From Candidatus Saccharimonadota bacterium (GTDB taxonomy: Bacteria; Patescibacteriota; Saccharimonadia; Saccharimonadales; Saccharimonadaceae), in contig RYWJ01000009.1 in NCBI GenBank assembly GCA_003979185.1, positions 1-30,189 on the forward strand: DNA of 30,189 bases, given 5' to 3'. Position 1 is the stretch's first letter. Each line of letters opens with the position of its first letter. Both the position numbers and the translations under genes were made by a program. This document shows positions 13,391 through 21,293 of this stretch, piece by piece. Below the pieces are notes generated by a model, which did not search any database, had not been told where the DNA came from, and saw only the letters and a list, made by a program, of their open reading frames with translations.

Positions 13391-14734
13391 CTAGTTATGA
13401 CATTTTGGAATAAAAATTGAATTGGCAAAAATCTTCGTAGCAATAATACGGTAGCCAGTTTCATAAAATGAGCTCTGTCCATCAAGACTGGCGTACTCTT
13501 TGTATTCCGGGTTTGTATCGGGACACAGTCTGGCGTAGCCTTTATGCAGTAAGCGATATTCCAGCAGGTCTTGCTCTAGTTTTTCGGTGGCGGCGCGACG
13601 CCGATCAATAGTTCTTGCGAGGAAAAACGGCGTGGTAAGTTTGCGTTGAACATCCTGTATTTTGGTCGCGTCGCCAACTGCTATGGTATTAAAGACTTCA
13701 TGTGCATATTCGCTGGGTTCTGCTATAATTTGCTGGGATGATAGATGTCCTAGATTGGCAGACTGAAAATCGGAATCAATAACGTGCAAATCCACATCTG
13801 AATTATCCCGACTATAACCCTTTAGTCGCGATCCGCCAAGCAGAATTACACTATCAGATTCACGAGCGAGTGTCTCGGCAGTAGTAATTTCACTAGTAAG
13901 ATCATTAATTCTTTCTGTGATTGGCTGGCTGAGGGTGGTCAATGCGGAAGTTGGGTCTGATGGCCGGCTAATCGCTTTTGCTGATTCTTTTAGCCAAGTT
14001 TTTCTAGCTAAAGAAATGTATTTTGGTGGCAGCGCGCTTGGCTTTTCCGGTAATGCGCTAGCGATTTTCTGAAAGCGTTCCATTTCAGCTTCAGTAACCT
14101 GCCCTAGATCTTGCATCATTGGCAAGGCGTCAAGGAAACTGCGGCTTAGAGTCGGATCATTTTCTAATTCTAACAAGTCTAGGACATTGCTGGTAGCAAA
14201 TAAACCTTTTTGAATAAGCCAAGGCGTTAAATGTGCTGCCTTGATAACTCTTTCTGGATCAGCTGGACGTGCATCGACTTCCAGTACGTCGCCTCGATTG
14301 AAGTTCTCGCGTACGTCTTCGGCGAAAAGAAGATTTTGCCAAGCGTCAAGATAAGCAATGCGAAAATTATTTGCACTGTCGGAGTCTTCGTCTTGGTCGG
14401 GTATAGTTTCGAACGGTAAGAACAGTGCAATACGTTCGTAATCTCGGTCCTGAAGTAGCCCGCTGGCGGCGTCATAATATAGTTCACGCTCAGCTTGCAA
14501 TTCTGGTCGTACTTCGATTTTTCCGGCTTGAAAATGATCTAGATAACCGTTGATAGCGTGAATAATATTTCTCCGTTTTTCAATCTGGGGTTCAATTTGC
14601 TCGGCGAGATCAGGCCAAAGTTCGGCACTTTTTTCTGATGAATGCAGGATTTCGTTGACTGGTGAAGAAAACGTAATCTCGGGAGCTCGTTCTTGCTCAT
14701 AATCGTCCGGCGGCTGTATTTTTATCCTTTCCAT
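13391..14734 (-). CDS. Nucleotidyltransferase-domain protein, 447 aa
   Basis: The C-terminal third contains VILLGGSRLKGYSRDNSDVD (about residues 306-325), the Pol-beta-type nucleotidyltransferase motif GS-x-x-x-G-x9-DxD with both metal-binding Asp residues intact. The remaining N-terminal 300 residues are helical and not recognised. Substrate and partner are unknown; related folds include MNT antitoxins, aminoglycoside adenylyltransferases and RNA-processing enzymes, and the large N-terminal region argues against a minimal MNT. TATAAT at 14745-14750 lies 10 nt before the ATG, with a TATTAT-like box nearer, so the mRNA is nearly leaderless. It is convergent with the four-gene cluster. Confidence 0.85.
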   Translation of the reverse strand: MERIKIQPPDDYEQERAPEITFSSPVNEILHSSEKSAELWPDLAEQIEPQIEKRRNIIHAINGYLDHFQAGKIEVRPELQAERELYYDAASGLLQDRDYERIALFLPFETIPDQDEDSDSANNFRIAYLDAWQNLLFAEDVRENFNRGDVLEVDARPADPERVIKAAHLTPWLIQKGLFATSNVLDLLELENDPTLSRSFLDALPMMQDLGQVTEAEMERFQKIASALPEKPSALPPKYISLARKTWLKESAKAISRPSDPTSALTTLSQPITERINDLTSEITTAETLARESDSVILLGGSRLKGYSRDNSDVDLHVIDSDFQSANLGHLSSQQIIAEPSEYAHEVFNTIAVGDATKIQDVQRKLTTPFFLARTIDRRRAATEKLEQDLLEYRLLHKGYARLCPDTNPEYKEYASLDGQSSFYETGYRIIATKIFANSIFIPKCHN

Positions 14735-14744
14735 TACTATAATA

Positions 14745-14750
14745 ATTATA
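14745..14750 (-). promoter_or_regulatory. -10 box of a near-leaderless gene
   Basis: TATAAT with TGC extension on the minus strand, 10 nt before the ATG at 14734. No Shine-Dalgarno. Confidence 0.65.
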
Positions 14751-14823
14751 GCATAAGTCCGATCTGATATTAGGGGTAACTGCTGCTTACCCTAAACAAA
14801 ACATAAAAAGTTTCATAAAACCA

Positions 14824-14852
14824 TTGACTTTTTGAGGTAAGTGTGCTATAAT
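14824..14852 (+). promoter_or_regulatory. Promoter of the small membrane protein
   Basis: TTGACT (14824-14829), 17 nt, TATAAT (14847-14852), ending GTGTGC before the -10. Near-identical to the promoter at 4243-4271. Confidence 0.9.
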
Positions 14853-15052
14853 AGAAGGTGGTGGATGTTCTAATCTAAGTACCTTGAAAGGTTGGTGATA
14901 GAAAACTCATTTTTATGTATAAACGATTCTCGCCCGATCCCGTAAAGTGAATCTTTTTGTTTTTGCGAAAGGTGGTGTAATTACAAGATCTGAACACATT
15001 TGGGTAAAATCCAACAAGCTCAAAAACCATCAAAATTGAGAGAGGTAAGGTA
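14853..15052 (+). other. 200-nt leader with a mini-ORF
   Basis: Between promoter and start codon no gene of normal size exists. An 11-codon ORF (14915-14950, MYKRFSPDPVK) without a clear Shine-Dalgarno and a small ACCTT/AAGGT hairpin (14881-14892) are visible. The length suggests a regulatory leader, but no known riboswitch was recognised. Confidence 0.5.
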
Positions 15053-15397
15053 ATGCAGTTATTCTTAACGATCCTCGTGCAGTATGCAATGCATTTGATT
15101 GATAGGACTATTTTTGGCATCGTGATTCATGGTAAAACTTATCATTCGCAAAGCTTTAGTCCGAGCAGACAGGTAGCTGTGATGGTGATGGATACCGTTG
15201 GCTATATGATGCTTTTGTTCTGCATAATGGCAACCTATGATGCTATTGTCGTGGAAGGAATGGCGTTTCTTGTTTTTATTGTGGTCTGGTCATCATTTAT
15301 GCTTTGGGAACGTAAGCATAAGAACATGATCACGGAAACGGTTGAGAAATGGGACGCCAAGGGCGCCCTGGATTGGATCTGGGGGGGGGGTCAATAA
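15053..15397 (+). CDS. Small membrane protein with G10 tract at its end, 114 aa
   Basis: Two strongly hydrophobic segments (about residues 42-62 and 66-86) and a weaker amphipathic N-terminal one (2-24) indicate an inner-membrane protein with a charged C-terminal tail. GAGAGG precedes the ATG. The end of the gene is unusual: ten consecutive G (15381-15390) encode Trp-Gly-Gly-Gly just before the last Gln and stop. One G fewer gives a slightly different short tail, while one more reads on for about 40 residues to the TAG near 15516, past the terminator hairpin. The gene has its own promoter, a 200-nt leader and a terminator. Function unknown. Confidence 0.75.
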   Translation: MQLFLTILVQYAMHLIDRTIFGIVIHGKTYHSQSFSPSRQVAVMVMDTVGYMMLLFCIMATYDAIVVEGMAFLVFIVVWSSFMLWERKHKNMITETVEKWDAKGALDWIWGGGQ

Positions 15398-15468
15398 AGG
15401 CTAAAAACGACTGTAATTCTTTCATCGCTACGATGAGGTTCAGAGTCTATTACTATCGCTATCCAAGC

Positions 15469-15500
15469 ACGGTCGCCTTTCATAGGCGACCGTTTCTCTT
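15469..15500 (+). terminator. Terminator of the small membrane protein gene
   Basis: ACGGTCGCCT and AGGCGACCGT form a 10-bp stem around TTCAT, followed by TTCTCTT. Confidence 0.88.
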
Positions 15501-15595
15501 GATGCTATTGTTATAGGAGTATCATTAATTGGTGCTAAATCGCCACGCTATATCTTTTGAGACACACAATGCAAGTGTACCGTCTAATCGGAATG

Positions 15596-17245
15596 CTAAA
15601 CTAAGTCACTATTGAGATAATAGTAATATTCTAGGAGCTCGCGCGAATAGTTTTTAATGATGGCTAAGCGGGGCTGTTTGGGATCGTCATTATGTGGTGG
15701 GACGATCAACATGCGTGTAATCCCAATCTGCTCCACGAAAGCTGGACTGTGGCTCACCATGATGATGGTGCCACTATAATCTTTTAGATTTTCGCCAATC
15801 AGCTTTTGGGTTTCTGGATCAAAATGGTTAGTTGGCTCGTCGAGAATAATTAAGTTGGCGCGTTTGAGAAGAATTTTACAAAGCGCTACGCGGGCTTTTT
15901 CTCCAGGTGACAATACCGCTACTTTTTTGTAAATATCATCGCCATAGAAAAGAAAATTTGATAAGATGCCACGTAATTCAGTTTCGGTGAAATCGTAACT
16001 CGTCACATTCTCCAAGATCGTGCGTCGCTCGTCGAGGATTTCCAACTCCTGAGCGTAGTAAGCGGTAGTAGTATTATTACCGAGAATGACCGAACCGGAG
16101 TCAGGAGTGAGGTTGCCAACTATGAGTTTTAGCAGAGTCGACTTCCCAACGCCATTCTCGCCGACAATGAGGAATTTCTCTCCGCGCGTTAGACTAAACG
16201 ATAAGCCACTGTAAAGCTGTGGGCTATCTTGGTAATGAAAACTTAGATTTTGAACCTCAAGCGGGGTTTTATTACTCTGCTTAGCAGGAGTGATATTCAT
16301 GGCGACCCGAGCATAATCTTGCTCACGAGTTTCAAGCTCGGCGAGCTTCTTGGCGAGTACTTTCTCACGTTGATGCCCCATGCCGATGAGGGCAGTATTG
16401 GAACGTTTGGCGGCACGAGCTCGAGCCACAAACTCACTCAGGCGTTTAATCTCCCTTTCTTGCTCGGTGATACGGGCATCTTCAGCGGCTTTTTCTTCAG
16501 CGTATTGTCGACGGAAATCACTATAGTTCCCTTTGTAGACTTTCATTTTATGAGTGGTTTTATTGACGAAAAGAGTTTTATTGGTGATATCATCTAGAAA
16601 CGCTACGTCGTGAGAAATCACTAGAACTGTACCACGATAATTGCGCAAGAAGTTGGAAACAAACTGTTTTGTACTTACGTCAAGGTGATTTGTGGGCTCG
16701 TCTAGTAATAATAGACCGGCATTTTCAAACAGGACTCTTGCGAAGGCAACTTTAGACTTTTGGCCGCCCGAGAGCTTACGCATTTTGGTGTCCATGAGGT
16801 CGGATAAGTTCATTTTGTCTAGAATCTTTAGTAATTCATAATCAAAATTAGCGATGTCATACGAATCAATTAAATCTTGTAAACTGTTAATTCGTTCTAG
16901 AATAACAGTACTGTCGGGATATTTGGCTAGTTTCTCGTATTCAGCATTGAGTTTTTCTTGCAATTCATCGACCGGACGACCGGCTGCGACATATTCCCAG
17001 ACAGTGATGTCGTTATGTTCTGGTGGAATGGTGATTTCTTGTGGCAAATAGCCAAGCCGCAGACTAGGCAATTCAATCTTGCCATCATCTAATTGTTGCT
17101 GACCAAGAATAATCTTGAACAGTGTAGTTTTGCCAGCTCCATTGACACCGACCACGCCCGCTTTATCATTATCCTCAAGATTAAACTCGCAATCATCATA
17201 AATAATCTTAGTTCCGTAGGCAAGTTGGAGATGAGAAGCTTTCAT
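15596..17245 (-). CDS. ABC-F family ATPase (ribosome-associated type)
   Basis: Two ABC domains in one 549-aa chain without TM helices, the ABC-F layout. Domain 1 has Walker A GVNGAGKTT (33-41), signature LSGGQKSKVAF and Walker B LLLLDEPTNHLD. Domain 2 has GENGVGKST, LSPGEKARVAL and LIILDEPTNHFD. A charged helical linker (about 235-300) joins them, as in translation factors EttA, Uup and YkpA and in antibiotic ribosome-protection proteins. Which subgroup this is cannot be told. It probably acts at the ribosomal E site. TATAAT at 17256-17261 lies 10 nt before the ATG and no Shine-Dalgarno is visible, so it is close to leaderless. Confidence 0.95.
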   Translation of the reverse strand: MKASHLQLAYGTKIIYDDCEFNLEDNDKAGVVGVNGAGKTTLFKIILGQQQLDDGKIELPSLRLGYLPQEITIPPEHNDITVWEYVAAGRPVDELQEKLNAEYEKLAKYPDSTVILERINSLQDLIDSYDIANFDYELLKILDKMNLSDLMDTKMRKLSGGQKSKVAFARVLFENAGLLLLDEPTNHLDVSTKQFVSNFLRNYRGTVLVISHDVAFLDDITNKTLFVNKTTHKMKVYKGNYSDFRRQYAEEKAAEDARITEQEREIKRLSEFVARARAAKRSNTALIGMGHQREKVLAKKLAELETREQDYARVAMNITPAKQSNKTPLEVQNLSFHYQDSPQLYSGLSFSLTRGEKFLIVGENGVGKSTLLKLIVGNLTPDSGSVILGNNTTTAYYAQELEILDERRTILENVTSYDFTETELRGILSNFLFYGDDIYKKVAVLSPGEKARVALCKILLKRANLIILDEPTNHFDPETQKLIGENLKDYSGTIIMVSHSPAFVEQIGITRMLIVPPHNDDPKQPRLAIIKNYSRELLEYYYYLNSDLV

Positions 17246-17255
17246 GATAAGTATT

Positions 17256-17261
17256 ATTATA
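17256..17261 (-). promoter_or_regulatory. -10 box of the ABC-F gene
   Basis: TATAAT with TGT extension on the minus strand, 10 nt before the ATG at 17245. Confidence 0.6.
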
Positions 17262-17266
17262 ACATA

Positions 17267-17300
17267 TTTACCGCCATCAATATAGGATGATGACGGTAAA
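17267..17300 (-). terminator. Hairpin between adhesin and ABC-F genes
   Basis: TTTACCG-C-CATCA pairs with TGATG-A-CGGTAAA, 12 bp with one mismatch and an 8-nt loop. It follows the adhesin stop by 43 nt, but there is no T run after it, so it may stabilise the 3' end instead of terminating. Confidence 0.4.
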
Positions 17301-17343
17301 CGATACGCTAGACTAATCTGTATAGCAATGCAATGCCAAAATG

Positions 17344-19797
17344 CTACTTCTTGCTTGTGCGACTTGAAGTCTTTCGAGCGGCTGTAGTTTTGGCGACAGA
17401 CTTCGTAGCCCTAGAAGTTTTAGTAGATTTTGCTTTGCAAGCTTGCGAATTAGCAATATGCTTCGGCATGACTTTCTTTGGAGCTAGGTTACGTGTGCTA
17501 TTTGTTGCCATGTTTAAGCTGAGGTAACGGCGTAATGAGAAATAAGTCGAGAATGATCCAGCAAAGATTAATAGTGCAACTAGCACAAAACCTTGTGAGA
17601 GGATTACTTCTGCGAAATACTGCTCAAAGATCGGAGCAACAAAGTCACTCACCACGCCGGTATTTGGGACAAAAGCAGTTTCGCCTAAAGGCCCAGTGTA
17701 GGTTAATCCATCATCATCGCCTGGAACAACTGGTACTACTGGAATCTCATCGCTAGGGTCATTTGGATCGGTAGGTCCGACTGGTGGAACTACTGGGTCA
17801 CGATCTTTTTTGTAAATAACAGTAAATTCACGATCTTCACCACCCATCGTACCAGCAACAACCTCAGTGTCCTTAGTATAGCCTGGTTTGTCTGGCGAAG
17901 TAACAGCAAATGAGCTTCCCTCTTCTAATTCCTCAAAATGATCCTCAAAGGCCGTAGTTCCGTCATCGTAGATGTAATGAATTACTAAACGGTGAGTTTC
18001 TTTTTCATCGGTTGGCTTCTTGGTATAAATCACAGTAACATGGATGTCTTTACCATCAACTGTACCACTTACAACTGGACGATCCGGTACGAACCCATCG
18101 ATAGCCGGAGAAGTAACACTATATAGATCACCATCCTTGAGGGTTTCGTGATGGGCATCTGGTGTCTTGATGCTCGGATCTGGAGTTTCGTTGCCGAAGT
18201 CGATCACGTACTCAATGTCCAAGTCATAGGTTGGGTCATTATCCTCAGTCCCATCCTTACCAGTGTATGGTATAGTGACATAATCATATGTAACACCAGC
18301 TGAGCCATTGAGCCGAGTATAGAAACTTGTGAGGTTTGTAATCTCACCCGTGTATGGCGAGGTTTCTGCCACATATTTAAAATATAGAGTATCACCAGAC
18401 TGGCCAGCTGGAGACATCGTAATTGGCTGAGCAAGCTTGAAGCCACTTTCAGAATTCATTGGTGCGGAAATATCTACTGATTGCCAGCTATTTGGATCGT
18501 CTGGCGTAGTCGTGTAGGACAAGGTCTTAATATTCAGAGGCAAGAAACCAACACTTTCATAAGTTTGGGTCTGGCCCGCTTGCGTATAAGTAGACTTGTC
18601 AGAAATATAAGTAGCTAGGCGTTCTAAAGTTAGTTCACGCTGCGGATCGCGGTTCTTGACACTAGCTTGATATTCAACTAGATTGCTACCAGTTTCTTCG
18701 GTTTTCGCAACGATCTTACCATCAATATTGCTGTCGGCAGAAATTGGCCAGTTCATGTTAGAAATAGTAATACGAGTATTAGATTCGGTCGTACTGCGCT
18801 CAGCATAGAAGAAATCTAAGTTTACTACATCACCATTTTTAAAGCCAGTATTAATGACAGTTGTCTGTGTAGTGCGCGGACAACTATTCTCAAGCTGACT
18901 GTTGTAAGTATCATAGCCAATGAGTAATGGATTAGAAATCTTTTCTTGACGACACTTTTGATCATTGACGTTATGCACAGTAGCCACTACATCACCATTT
19001 GCATTAACCGTGAAACTACCCTCAGTATCCATATGTAAACCACCAAGGTCAAGCACTAACTGCCCATTAAGGAATACCCATACGTCGTCATCGCCACTAA
19101 ACCAGAATTGTTCACTACCATCAGCAGCAATTTTCATCGGAATTTGCATATGTGCAGTAAAGTGGAAGTTGTGTCCAGTCGATGTAGCACTATCATCCTT
19201 AGAAAAGTCAATATCATCTAGTGGGAATGTCCCCTTGCTGCCATACTCGTAGGTGTTTTGACCACTACGATGAAAGGTCACCGTGCGATCGTACTGTTTT
19301 GATAATTGCTTACCATTATTGTCATAAGTTTCATGAAACCAACGATAGAAGTTATCATTCGGCTGGACGGGATCTTGGCCAATCACGTTAGCCGTAAAAA
19401 CATCATGATAAGCACTCCAAGCGTCCTGCTGACTGGTGTAGGTTGGTACAGGTAAACCGTCCGCCCCTAAGCTGTCTTTGACAATATTGCGTACAATACC
19501 CTTTGCGTAAAGTCGACATTCCGACCATTCAAATTGACGGTTCGGATCTTGACAGTTGTCCTGACGCTGATCCCAATAAGTAATTGGTACGGTAATAGTT
19601 TCTGGATTACCCAACGAGGCTACTTGCCAAATCGTCGGAATCCCATTTTGATGTTCGACACTCTCTAGTGTCATCGCTCGAGCAATTGAAGAAACTCCAA
19701 TAATGGCTAATACTAAAAATGAAACACAAGAGATAATTCTTGCCGCCACACATACGCGATGTTTCATGAGCTTTTGCTTATATTTTTTTGTGGGCAT
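17344..19797 (-). CDS. Surface adhesin: fibro-slime/PA14-like domain, two MucBP repeats, VPNTG sorting signal
   Basis: An 817-aa exported protein. A basic N-terminus and hydrophobic helix (about 20-40) form the signal. The region 60-350 contains QFWFSGDDDVWVFLNGQLVL (231-249), the core of fibro-slime/PA14-like domains, which bind carbohydrate or ligand. Two MucBP-type repeats (about 527-594 and 600-665) each end in TVIYTKK or TVIYKKD; they usually bind mucin or cell surface. A Pro/Asp linker leads to VPNTG (710-714), a LPxTG-like sortase motif, then a TM helix (733-755) with LRR behind it. The final 60 residues are Lys/Ser/Thr-rich, unusually long for a sorting tail. The regulated-looking promoter lies at 19838-19865. 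It probably acts in attachment to a host or surface. Confidence 0.88.
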   Translation of the reverse strand: MPTKKYKQKLMKHRVCVAARIISCVSFLVLAIIGVSSIARAMTLESVEHQNGIPTIWQVASLGNPETITVPITYWDQRQDNCQDPNRQFEWSECRLYAKGIVRNIVKDSLGADGLPVPTYTSQQDAWSAYHDVFTANVIGQDPVQPNDNFYRWFHETYDNNGKQLSKQYDRTVTFHRSGQNTYEYGSKGTFPLDDIDFSKDDSATSTGHNFHFTAHMQIPMKIAADGSEQFWFSGDDDVWVFLNGQLVLDLGGLHMDTEGSFTVNANGDVVATVHNVNDQKCRQEKISNPLLIGYDTYNSQLENSCPRTTQTTVINTGFKNGDVVNLDFFYAERSTTESNTRITISNMNWPISADSNIDGKIVAKTEETGSNLVEYQASVKNRDPQRELTLERLATYISDKSTYTQAGQTQTYESVGFLPLNIKTLSYTTTPDDPNSWQSVDISAPMNSESGFKLAQPITMSPAGQSGDTLYFKYVAETSPYTGEITNLTSFYTRLNGSAGVTYDYVTIPYTGKDGTEDNDPTYDLDIEYVIDFGNETPDPSIKTPDAHHETLKDGDLYSVTSPAIDGFVPDRPVVSGTVDGKDIHVTVIYTKKPTDEKETHRLVIHYIYDDGTTAFEDHFEELEEGSSFAVTSPDKPGYTKDTEVVAGTMGGEDREFTVIYKKDRDPVVPPVGPTDPNDPSDEIPVVPVVPGDDDGLTYTGPLGETAFVPNTGVVSDFVAPIFEQYFAEVILSQGFVLVALLIFAGSFSTYFSLRRYLSLNMATNSTRNLAPKKVMPKHIANSQACKAKSTKTSRATKSVAKTTAARKTSSRTSKK

Positions 19798-19827
19798 AAT
19801 GTGAACCTTTGCTTATAATGAATATGC

Positions 19828-19857
19828 TTTGATATATATTATATATCTTATATCAAA
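19828..19857. promoter_or_regulatory. Inverted repeat (possible operator) over the adhesin promoter
   Basis: TTTGATATA (19828-19836) and TATATCAAA (19849-19857) are perfect inverted arms that cover the adhesin -10 and part of its spacer. The position suits a repressor site. The protein is unknown. Confidence 0.5.
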
Positions 19858-19865
19858 AAGGTCAA
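19838..19865 (-). promoter_or_regulatory. Adhesin promoter
   Basis: TTGACC (19860-19865), 16 nt, TATAAT (19838-19843) on the minus strand, giving a leader of about 35 nt with AAAGG before the ATG. Confidence 0.7.
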
Positions 19866-19941
19866 GGTTCAGAATGCTAGCAATGACGTCACTGGATATT
19901 GAATCGTGTCTTTGGTGTATGCAGGATTTTGCCAAATATGC

Positions 19942-19947
19942 TATAAT
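19942..19947 (+). promoter_or_regulatory. Extended -10 of the methyltransferase-like gene
   Basis: TATAAT with TGC extension. No -35 at proper spacing is visible. Confidence 0.6.
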
Positions 19948-19955
19948 AGTACGTG

Positions 19956-19990
19956 GAGGCCACCTATGGCTTCGGATCTTTTTATTTTTT
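19956..19990 (+). promoter_or_regulatory. Attenuator-like hairpin in the methyltransferase-like leader
   Basis: GAGGCCA (19956-19962) and TGGCTTC (19967-19973) close a CCTA loop. Four bases later the sequence is T-rich (TTTTTATTTTTT), and then the Shine-Dalgarno GGAGGTG follows at 19991. The layout resembles an intrinsic terminator placed between promoter and gene. Confidence 0.45.
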
Positions 19991-20004
19991 GGAGGTGTGA
20001 AGTA

Positions 20005-21165
20005 ATGATGCTGTTAGCAAAACGTCCCGATCATTACGTCGACAAACCGATCCGTCTGGAGGAAGCAGCAGAACGTGCTATGCATGACTGGAAGACTTAT
20101 CCGCCCATGCATCCTTGGCATGACCACATGAAGTATATTCTCGCGACGTTGCTTGGAAGGGCTTTTCACCTGCGGCCGTCGCCTGAGCAGATGGCTGACA
20201 TCATCCGCACGATGAAAGCCTACGCTACTGAGCATTGCAAAAGTCCAGAAGAAACTGTGGCGCATTACAAAGGAATTGAGGAAATGCGCCCGAGGCTGCA
20301 AGAGTTAATGACGGAAAACTACGGATTCTACAAGTTTATGAGAGATCATGGAGCGAAGTCTTTGTCGTACGCTCGTTTCCCGGTTTCCTTGGTGCCACGT
20401 GCGATTGCTCTAGAGAGCGCCTTTGGTGTCAATTACGACAATGCCGGCGTTTATCACGAACTTGCTCCCGGATGTATTTCTATGCGTTGTGGCGTAATGG
20501 AATATATCAACGTTGATTTGCGGCGTCGTGCAGGAATCGCTAATCAGATTATCCAATGGATCTTTCCTGAGTTGGTGGAGTATCGTACAGTGCCGGCAAA
20601 AGAAAAGCTGGGCTGCGTGATTACGCTGGGGGCTGGGCTGCTGGTGGAGTTCCGTAAATTTGGCCTTACCTTGGAGCAGCTTCAGAGCTTGCAAATCATC
20701 GCTTGTGACATGGACGAAACGTTGCTGAAAGAGCTGGACGTAGTATTTAAGCACGATTTTGGGGTTCCGTTTGTCGAATCCGGTATCGATTATCGCCTGT
20801 GCTCCATTGACGAAGTTCTTGCTGACAAGAATTTGCAGGGGGCGGCCGATGTTGTACTGATGGACGGCGTGCTTTCCTATTGTGACGATGAAGCGCATAT
20901 GGAACGATATGTGCGTGGCATGAAAGATCTGCTGAAGCCCAATGGCGTGATCTGTTGCGACCTGCAAGTCTTAGTACTCGGACTGATCATGTGTGCCGTG
21001 GTACACGGATGGAAGAGCTCGATGAAGCCTGAGAAAAGTGCTGATGCGGCCATAGCAAAGATGGAGCGCGTCTGTGCGAGGGTGGGTGGATTGAATATGA
21101 CATATGAAGTGGATCCGCGTAATCCTGAGCCGGTCGGCGTAACGTTCAAACTGAAGCGTAGCTAA
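20005..21165 (+). CDS. Class I SAM-dependent methyltransferase-like protein
   Basis: The C-terminal half of this 386-aa protein follows the Rossmann methyltransferase order. CVITLGAGLLVEF is motif I, followed by IIACDMDE with the acidic ribose-binding residue, then YRLCSIDEVL, AADVVLMDGVLSYC as motif IV, and LLKPNGVICCDL as motif VI. The N-terminal 170 residues are helical and unrecognised. Substrate unknown; small molecule or protein is as likely as nucleic acid. The start at 20005 has a perfect GGAGGTG Shine-Dalgarno 7 nt upstream. An in-frame ATG at 19966 also has GGAGG nearby and would add 13 residues. It belongs to the accessory class with its own promoter, leader hairpin and terminator. 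Confidence 0.8.
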   Translation: MMLLAKRPDHYVDKPIRLEEAAERAMHDWKTYPPMHPWHDHMKYILATLLGRAFHLRPSPEQMADIIRTMKAYATEHCKSPEETVAHYKGIEEMRPRLQELMTENYGFYKFMRDHGAKSLSYARFPVSLVPRAIALESAFGVNYDNAGVYHELAPGCISMRCGVMEYINVDLRRRAGIANQIIQWIFPELVEYRTVPAKEKLGCVITLGAGLLVEFRKFGLTLEQLQSLQIIACDMDETLLKELDVVFKHDFGVPFVESGIDYRLCSIDEVLADKNLQGAADVVLMDGVLSYCDDEAHMERYVRGMKDLLKPNGVICCDLQVLVLGLIMCAVVHGWKSSMKPEKSADAAIAKMERVCARVGGLNMTYEVDPRNPEPVGVTFKLKRS

Positions 21166-21186
21166 CCAAATACCTCAAACCTTATG

Positions 21187-21222
21187 CCCGCCGACAATAT
21201 GTTGGCGGGTTTTTCTTTTTTT
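21187..21222 (+). terminator. Terminator of the methyltransferase-like gene
   Basis: CCCGCCGACA and TGTTGGCGGG form a 10-bp stem with one G-T pair and a 3-nt loop, followed by TTTTTCTTTTTTT. Confidence 0.93.
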
Positions 21223-21243
21223 GTAAAAATAAGCACGGAACAG

Positions 21244-21272
21244 TTGATTATTCATAATGGTCATGCTACAAT
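21244..21272 (+). promoter_or_regulatory. Promoter of the 7TM sensor gene
   Basis: TTGATT (21244-21249), 17 nt, TACAAT (21267-21272) with TGC extension. Confidence 0.8.
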
Positions 21273-21293
21273 GTGATTAAATAAGGAGGTCAT

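Noticed and set aside
15596..17245. ABC-F gene as an antibiotic resistance gene
   Set aside because: The two-domain layout alone cannot separate resistance ABC-F proteins from housekeeping EttA/Uup types, and the native-looking start argues for a resident gene.
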